A stretch of 64,000 nucleotides of DNA from Periconia sp. R9002 (lineage: Eukaryota > Ascomycota > Dothideomycetes > Pleosporales > Periconiaceae), in contig JAMAHW010000001.1 of NCBI GenBank assembly GCA_023627715.1, positions 1,054,001-1,118,000 on the forward strand, written 5' to 3'. Shown one piece after another: positions 57,107 through 64,000 of the stretch. The notes below the pieces were generated by a model. The model searched no databases and was not told the origin of the DNA. It saw only the letters and a program-made list of their open reading frames with translations. The translations under genes and the position numbers were made by a program. How positions within the stretch are numbered: position 1 is the stretch's first letter; each line of letters opens with the position of its first letter.

Positions 57107-58815
57107 CATCATGACTCTCCTGTCCGCTTTGTGTTGTTTGGTTTTCTCTCTTCCATTGATACAGCCCACTAACCCTACGCAGCACGAACGCTCCTCAACT
57201 TCACTTCCTCCAAGAGCACCAACAATCCCTCTACCTGTTCGAGTTCCCATATTATAGTAGATGAGTAGTGATATATATGCACACATAGTTTTCTCTTTCC
57301 TTTCACCCTTAGCTCATGAAATGCTGCCCTTCACGCATGATTTCCCCGTACGGTGACCTTTAGTTGACACCGCGACACCTTATACCATCCTCTCCTCCCG
57401 CTTTCCATCTACAACCCTACAACCGCCCCTCACATTCGCCCTCGACCCTCCCAGTAAGCCCCTCGCCCCCTCTCCATCACCTTCCGTGCACCAAGATCCT
57501 CACCCACCTATCACGAAACCACCCATCCACAACCCAACTCGCATCCGTTCCTTTCCATCCTCAATTCCCTACCCTTCACACAAAAGCCCGTAAACCTACA
57601 GAGGCGACATCGGTACCACAATACTTACAACGTATATAACTTCAATACACAACGATATGAATATGCCTCAAGTGCTAACACAGTAACGCTTACTTTTCAA
57701 GCTTCTGGCCGCCCTTTATAGACCTCCACTATCACTTTTCGTCAGTTTTATCCTCCTCCCTACCTACCCCTTTCCCGCCTATCGCGAAGCCCCCTGAACT
57801 CAAGCCTAAACCTCCTACCCAAATCCAAAGGAAAGAAAAACGCACAACACTCACCACTCACCACTCACCACCCTACCCCACCCCCCACTATGACAACATC
57901 CGTACATGTTTCACTACACAGCCATAAAAACATAACCAACGCCAAAAAATAATAATATACCACCACTCAGCCCGCATCCCTCCCTCCTCCCCATCCTACA
58001 CACAAACACCCCTAAAACCCACACGAGACTCAAGACTACATATACATGACAATATGCATGATCTACTACACAACGATATGACATGTTTTATCAAACATCG
58101 ATATGAGATATTCAACACGCAAAAACTTAGAACCTCACAGCCTTCCAACCACCCCATCCAGCCCCCCGCAATCCCCCTCCCCCCGCAATCAAACCCTCTA
58201 CTATTACGCTCAAACTAACCTCCCATCTCCCCATCACAAAACCCCCTCAACCCTCTCATCAGACCCACAACCCCAAACCCATCCACTTAACCCATCCTCT
58301 ACAACGCAACACCCAACTCCCCAGAACACGACATCAGCACCAAAGCACTAAAGTATTGATTATAGCATAGATACATATTTCACTACATAATTTCCTATAG
58401 TTCCCCACTCATGCCCCCTCTTTTTTACTAGACAAACCCCTCCAAACCACCAAACCCCAAAACAGTCGGAGAACCAACTAACTAACAACAAGAAGAAAAG
58501 GCCGTTACAACAAGTACAACCAGCCATGTCAAAAAGAAACGGAGAGAAAAGAAAAAAGGAGGTATTGAACAGAAATATCATACAACAATGAAGCCCAAAG
58601 CGAACAAGAAAAAAAAATCCCCCCATTCCCTTCCCTTTCCTTGCCGGATTAGAATTTTTTTATATAAGTTACACACACGTAGTAGAAAAAAAGAACATTG
58701 AAACAGTTAAAGTTCATACATACAAACAATCCCCCTATAAAAGAAAAAGACATCACACACAGCGCCGACGACCCTAATGCATACAAACAGAACAAAACCT
58801 CACAGCTTCTCCGAA
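57107..58815. other. G-poor, C/A/T-rich region without genes
   Basis: Between about 57360 and 58660 the plus strand is strikingly poor in G and rich in CCC, CCT and ACC runs. Part may be the long G-rich 3' UTR of MIP1 on the minus strand. ACACAACGATATGA occurs exactly at 57647-57660 and 58068-58081, with a third imperfect copy at about 58095-58106. Open frames here (57364-57639, 58103-58351) are by-products of the skew. Confidence 0.55.
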
Positions 58816-61800
58816 TCAAACCCTAGCAGGTCTAGGTCCCGTGCTCCTCGGATGCTGCTGCTGCCAATGATGATGATGGTGAAGATGCGCCCCCTTAGCC
58901 GCAGGTCCCCAATTCTTAGTGAACTTGTTGCCACGCCAGACCTCATCGACAGGGAGGAGACGAGCCACCTGTTCGTAATGCTCCAGACTCCTCTCATTTT
59001 CATCGTCGTCGAATTCGTCGTCGGCGTTGGTGGAGGAGCGACGTTTGGTTCGCGAGACGGGGGGCCGCACGGTACGCATGATGTCGCGGAGTTCCTTGTC
59101 GTCGGCCGTGATTTGGGATTTCACGTACGCGAGCGAGGCGATGGAGGTTGGGTCTACGCCCTCGAGGGCGGCCATGACGGGGGTGCGGGGTTGGTAGGTA
59201 GCGGCGTATTTGTCGATGGTGGGGGGGTCGAGGGGGACGATGTTGGGGTTGAGACGGGCTTGGTCGCCTTTGGCGAGGAGGGCGGCGATGTCGAGGCTCT
59301 CGCCGTGGGGGATTTTGTCCTTGTGGGAGGGAGTGATGCAGTCCATGTCGACTTCTTTGCGGAGGACGTGGTCGATGTCGACGGCGGAGAAGTAGGCGCA
59401 GGATTGGGGGAGTTCGTTGATGCCCATTTGTTGCGAGAACATGGCGCGCGTCCAGAGGTTGGCGACTTGCATTGCCATGGCTACGCGGTATTTGTCTTCT
59501 TCTTTGACGAGGTAGCGGATTTCGTCGTGGACGGTGATGGCTAGCCGCGCATCGAGGTTGTAGCGACGGATGAGGTATTGCATACTGATGATGAGGAGGT
59601 GGAGATAATCGACGCCGGAGGATTGGATGGCCCAGTTGATGCGAGACGTCATGAAACCACCCTTGGTGAGATAGCGACGCATCAGGGCTTCGGTAATTCC
59701 AGCACCTAGAACAGGCGTGCGTGGGCGTTCCTGTTCGGCGAAATCTTCGAGTTTGTTGAAGACAAAGGACTCAGTACCGCCCCGCCAGAATGGACGCTCG
59801 TGTAGTTGTTTTCTGGTGGTCTTCTTACCCTTGGTGTTCTGGTAGAGTTCATTGGCCGTCTTTGCCGTCTGTGTTTCTGATAAAGAAGGGTTAAATTGCC
59901 GCAGTAGGGTCGATGCGAATTTGAGACCTGCACCATAGATTCGCCCGTAGTTGAAGACTTTGGCGTCGTTCCTCGAGATGCCTAGGATTCCAGCTGTTCG
60001 AGAATGCAAATCCGTACCTGCTGCTTTGGTGCCTTCCAGAGTCATGAAACCTACCGCATTTCCTCCGTGAAGTTGGAACGTAGCGTCGCCAACCAAACTC
60101 GCAATCCAAAGTTCTTCCGAATCGACGTCGGCTCCAACAAAACAGTAGCCTTGTGGAGCACGAACCATGGATTTCAGCTCGGAACCAACACGGTTCTTTT
60201 TGGCGTTACTGGCTGTGAGCCATGTGTTTTCAACGGCTCGACGGGTGATGGTTCCCATGGGGATGATCTGTGGCAGAATGAATCCAACTTTCTTCCCTCT
60301 TCCCTTTCCGGACGCTGAAGCTAGCTCTGTGGCATTCGGGACTTCCTTGTTGTATACCACCATCTGCGACATGATCCTGTCTCTTGCGCTTATCCAATAC
60401 GAGCACGAAGCGTTCATCTCCAATGCTTCCTTGGCATACTCATACTCTGAAGTGAGGGTCCCTTTTTCGAAATATTGCAAGTAACCCTTTGCAAGTGGGT
60501 TCGCGCATCTTGCAAGTGGCCCATCTTTGTGTGGTATTTTGTAATAGCGATGCTTCGTATCGTCTCGTAGTTTGAAATTTTCCTCCTCTTCCATGTCGAG
60601 TTCTCTCATGCCTTTGTCATTGTACATGAAGACTTCATCCATGGGCACTTGATATGTCCATCCGTGTTTGTCGGACCACACCAGTGGATTTCCATCCCAA
60701 CTTAGCCTCAACAATATCGGTGATATTCGTGTCCGTACCGTCAGGCTCATTGGCGCATCATTCTTTGCGAACAAATCTTTATACCACTTGGGCATTCCTG
60801 GTTTCTTCTGTCGTGCAGCAGGCCGTGGCGGGTCATTCTTCTTTTTGCCTTTTACCATCTTAATTTCTTGGCCGGACCAGTCCAGCTGGCTCAGCCAAGG
60901 GTCATTCAAATACACCTCTGGCTTGTCCTTTACTTCTAAAGCCTTCTCCGCCAAATCTACCAAGCGCTCTCGGACGGCAGTTTCGAGTTTGTGATATGTC
61001 GCCTCTGCATTGTTGAGATAAGCATCCCAAGTTTCATTCACGGGCAATATCTCCGCGGCCAAAAATCGTAATGCCGCAAAACTCACGGGGTGCGGGCAGG
61101 TTTCTAAGAAAAGCGGGAAAACCTTCTGATAGACCCTATGCGTAATTTCCACATCGGCGGCACAATAATCGAGCAGCTCATCTAACCGCCCGACAATGCC
61201 TGACCGATCCAGTTCACCAAAGTATTCTCTCCTCGCCTTGTCGATGGTAATGTTACAGTGGAATTTGGCCACGTCTCGCAATGAATTGATGGCACTTCGT
61301 CCAATCCACAACTCCTCCTCTTCATCTGGAATCGCACCGGAGTTTAGGAGGGCGGAAAGTTCGGCATTTTCCTCGGACGTCGCTATCTTTTCACGTAATT
61401 CCCGGCTCTTGTTGTGTTTTACCCACGAAGGCCGTTGACGTGAGCACATGCCATTCGATGCGACATGGAGAGACATGGTATCCACGAAGGAGTTTTTCGA
61501 CTCTTTGATGCTGTACTCTTCCTGTACGCGCGCGCGGTCGTATCCAATGTTATGACCAACAATGATTCGGGGTTTGGATGGATCGCCCAGTGGAATCAGA
61601 TGCCGGTCAGATTTCGATTCTCCCAACAGCCACGGCGATAACCAAGCATACCACGCTGTGGGGCTCACAGCGCAAGCCATACAGGCGAATGACGTTTCCT
61701 TCCACATGACTTCGGTGTCAAAGGTCAAAAGATCCTCATTTGGTGCATCCACGGCTTCCGTAGTCCCATCGCTATTGTACTTGGTCCACCCGCTCTGTCT

Positions 61801-62366
61801 GACCCATTTTCTTGGTTTCGGTGGTGGATTTGCCCAGGCTAGCTTTTTGGCCATTGATAGATAGGGTTCTGCGGCGTCCATGCCTAGTTTGTGGAAATGC
61901 TCATCTAGCGTGGAGCCTTGCAGAGTCGGAAGGTCAAACCCCACGGGTGGGGTGGAATCTTGATTTTTCCCGAGCAAATCATGGCGAGTGAGATGGTCTT
62001 TGGAGAGCGCAACGAGCTCAGGCGGGGGAGCAGTCCCGATTCCGGGGAACACCTGGGAGTGGACATGGCTGGAGAGCTGCTGCACTCCTATCTCGTTGAA
62101 ACGGGCTTCGGAAGGCACTGAATTAAAATTATTTAGCAGCTGCGCAGGAGTATGCGGAAAGGGAACGACGAAGACGAAGCATGATAAACAAGCGTACCGG
62201 ATAAGCTCGAGTTTTTCGTATTATGATTTTCGGCATCGTTCGCAGAGGGTTGGGCTGCCGTGGCGAGACATCTTCGGCTGGCGGACCAGATAGGGGGTTT
62301 GGTGGTTGCGGGGCGCGTGAATTTGGCACAACTGGTCCCGATGGTCCTCTGTGAGCAGCGGCGCAT
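58816..62366 (-). CDS. MIP1: Mitochondrial DNA polymerase gamma catalytic subunit
   Basis: Replicates and proofreads mitochondrial DNA in the matrix. Exons 62366-62198 and 62117-58816 give 1156 aa. The first exon encodes a basic, acid-free presequence (MRRCSQRTIGTSC ... SASRRCLATAAQ). Exonuclease motifs: FDTEV (Exo I), VGHNIGYDRARV (Exo II) and YCAADVEITHRVYQKV (Exo III). Polymerase motifs: VGADVDSEELWIASLVGDA (A), RNDAKVFNYGRIYGAG (B) and AITVHDEIRYLV (C). The C-terminal fungal extension (from about DIDHVLRKEVD) ends in a His/Gln-rich tail (LHHHHHWQQQHP). The intron GTACGC...AATTCAG joins the two parts in phase (SG|V PSEARFNEIG). All catalytic carboxylates are present. It is divergent to slx8. 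Confidence 0.96.
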
Positions 62367-62782
62367 AGTGAAATGGTACGGCGCGTGTCAGAGCATGCCG
62401 TCTGGAGGGAAGAAGAGGGCGGCGGGCGTGCGACGGCGACTCGAATGGTAACTAGGCGGGTGAATGATACGAGCAGGCGTCATGGAAAGACGTGAAGTTC
62501 GCGCCAATCTGGGGGCTTGGCGTTTGGTATAGGGCTGAAGTGCCACTGCGACTAGGTTAGGTGCATCAATCGCCATGCCTCGTGTCAGTGAATGCAACCC
62601 CCCGCCCGTGACCTAAACGCCAGAGCGTCTGTCTGACTTTACATAATGGCTGCGTCTCCCCTTCCACATTTTGCCCCTAGGTGAAATGTGAAATTTTTGC
62701 TCTTGTACACAGTACTTGTACCCTCACTTTGATCGAGCCCGCCCCACTGTCACTACGTAGCTGGCTAGATAGGTGGCCCACG
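62367..62782. promoter_or_regulatory. Bidirectional promoter region MIP1/slx8
   Basis: 416 bp separate the two divergent start codons. No TATA box is obvious; the region is otherwise non-coding. Confidence 0.5.
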
Positions 62783-63810
62783 ATGGACCCTCTCGGCGAT
62801 CCAGCAGCGCCGCCGCCGACTTCACAAACATTTACATCAACGACATCACCATACGCACACAGCGGCGCCGACAACAACCCGTACCCATACAATCCCAGTG
62901 CAGAGCACCACCACCTCGACTTCCACACGCACGCACTCTTTCCTTTCCCACACCAGGAGTCCACTCACCTGTTCACCTTCGATCCGCCGCCACTCGCCAC
63001 CAGCTCTTTCTTCGACGAAGCCTACCGAACCTCGCCCTCTCCACCTCCGCTCAACTCTACCTTCCTTGACAGCATCCTCAACCCTATCGAGTCACACATC
63101 TTCGGCTTTCCTATCTTCGACCCCCAATCTCGGCCGCGCGCCCCCTCTCCCGTGGTTTCCATCCCGACCCAAACCATGCCGGCTGGCCGCCTTGCCAACG
63201 GATATGTCGATTTGACCAGCTCAGCGGCTGAGACTTCGTCCTCGCATGCCAAGCGACAAAACTCCCCCTCCGAACCAGCGCAGAAGCGGCAGAAGCGGAA
63301 CGATGGTACATCGGCAGCTGCAAACGACAACAACGAGGCAAACTCCATAGAGGAGATTGATCTGTCCACTGATGAGCAGGGTGTGCAGCAGGTACTCCAG
63401 AAGCAGCGGGAAGAGGCCGTCAAATCCCAGCAGAAACCCGAAGATAAAGCGACCACTTTCAACACCATCAACTGCGTCATCTGCATGGACACACCGACCG
63501 ACTTGACGGCTACAATATGTGGTATGTTGATTTGGTGATTTTGTAAAATTTTCTACAGCATCTGACTTTACTTTTTCTAGGCCACCTCTTCTGCCATACA
63601 TGCTTGATGGAAGCTCTCATCGCCGGCGAGAACCGCTCCGCACCGGGCGAACCCAAGCGTTCGCAGTGCCCCGTATGCCGCAAGGTCATCAACCGCAACA
63701 AGGCGACCGACATTATACCCCTCCTCTTCAAGCAAGGCCTCTCGACGCAACCGCGGAAAAAGGCATCGGTTGTTGCTACCACCACCACCACTTCCAAGGT
63801 AAAGTCATGA
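62783..63810 (+). CDS. slx8: Slx8-like RING E3, SUMO-targeted ubiquitin ligase
   Basis: Nuclear E3 that ubiquitylates SUMO-modified proteins in genome maintenance, normally with an Rfp/Slx5 partner. Exons 62783-63521 and 63581-63810 give 322 aa. A long Pro/Ser-rich disordered N-terminus contains two SUMO-interaction-like motifs (GYVDLTSS and EEIDLSTDE), a basic patch (KRQKRND), and then a C3HC4 RING split by the intron: CVICMDTPTDLTATICG / HLFCHTCLMEAL ... QCPVCRKVI. The C-terminus ends in the NKATDIIPLLF segment seen in Slx8 homologues. The ATG at 62783 is preferred over upstream in-frame codons because the homologous start lies near DPLGD-like sequence; this is inference. Confidence 0.85.
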
Positions 63811-64000
63811 AAGCGCACACTGTGGATTTCATGCTTTAAAAAAGAAAGAATATATCTTACGCGTTTACCATGCTGCTTTGCTTCGTCTTATCAGCAACAC
63901 ACATCGTTACCGCTGTCGACTTTGTAAATATCTTGCTAAATGTCGGACCAAACCCAGGCTACTCAAACCCTCCCTCCCACTTTCACCAGGACCACTCCCG
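63811..64000. other. 3' flank of slx8
   Basis: AT-rich sequence after the slx8 stop. From about 63938 (ATGTCGGACC...) a new open stretch begins that could be the start of the next gene, but it is too short to identify. Confidence 0.35.

Noticed and set aside
57364..58351. Pro/Ser/Thr-rich open frames in the G-poor tract
   Set aside because: They result from base skew (few stops when G is rare), with no start context or conservation.
58777..59544. 255-codon open frame on the plus strand
   Set aside because: Antisense shadow of the 3' end of MIP1.
1..64000. CRISPR arrays, rRNA genes, autonomous transposases
   Set aside because: None seen. No regularly spaced identical repeats, no rRNA-like blocks and no transposase or reverse-transcriptase motifs in any frame.

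Overview
The window is nuclear DNA of a filamentous ascomycete (Pezizomycotina). The evidence is short spliceosomal introns (mostly 47 to 116 nt, GT-AG with two GC-AG cases), TATA/CCAAT promoters, and fungal-only families: an Ams2/Spt21-type GATA factor, SAT4/PTH11-like rhodopsin-fold membrane protein, PDR-type ABC transporter, NACHT NLR, HET domain, OTT_1508-type deaminase and UbiA-type enzyme. Species cannot be fixed from the sequence alone.

Layout. Both ends hold conserved housekeeping genes: SmD2 (1-347, minus, cut by the window edge) and Ams2/Spt21 (5240-9222) on the left; mitochondrial DNA polymerase gamma MIP1 (58816-62366, minus) and the divergently transcribed SUMO-targeted ubiquitin ligase Slx8 (62783-63810) on the right. 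About 50 kb of accessory sequence lies between them. From left to right: a 4.1 kb gene graveyard between two copies of a 20-bp CCAAT-containing repeat (a MITE-like foldback, an AtuA-family pseudogene, a PAN/Apple secreted-protein pseudogene); a ClpB-D2/ankyrin AAA+ gene carrying one frameshift; a stand-alone kinesin motor; a divergent pair of cytochrome P450s followed by a SAT4-like membrane protein and a full-size ABCG transporter (16-27 kb); an F-box protein; a broken aminoglycoside-phosphotransferase-like gene; a large membrane protein of unknown function; an MFS transporter.

The most interesting block is 37.6-49.4 kb. It holds an OTT_1508-like deaminase fused in one spliced gene to a MYND zinc finger, a UbiA-family integral-membrane prenyltransferase or terpene-cyclase-like enzyme preceded by a tandem array of TGACGT boxes, a NACHT-type fungal NLR, and a HET-domain protein converging on it. 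This is the composition expected of a fungal allorecognition or biological-conflict island, although no function can be proven from sequence. Further right come a small Asp/Gln-rich protein, a 413-aa protein with an F-box-like N-terminus under a palindromic MCB (ACGCGT) pair, a three-finger C2H2 protein, and a small signal-peptide/single-TM protein.

Decay marks: the AtuA, PAN and phosphotransferase relics carry stops of the TAA/TAG type, compatible with CpA-to-TpA change (as in repeat-induced point mutation), but the window alone cannot prove RIP. Exon joins given below were derived by hand from splice consensus, reading-frame continuity and family similarity. No database search was run.
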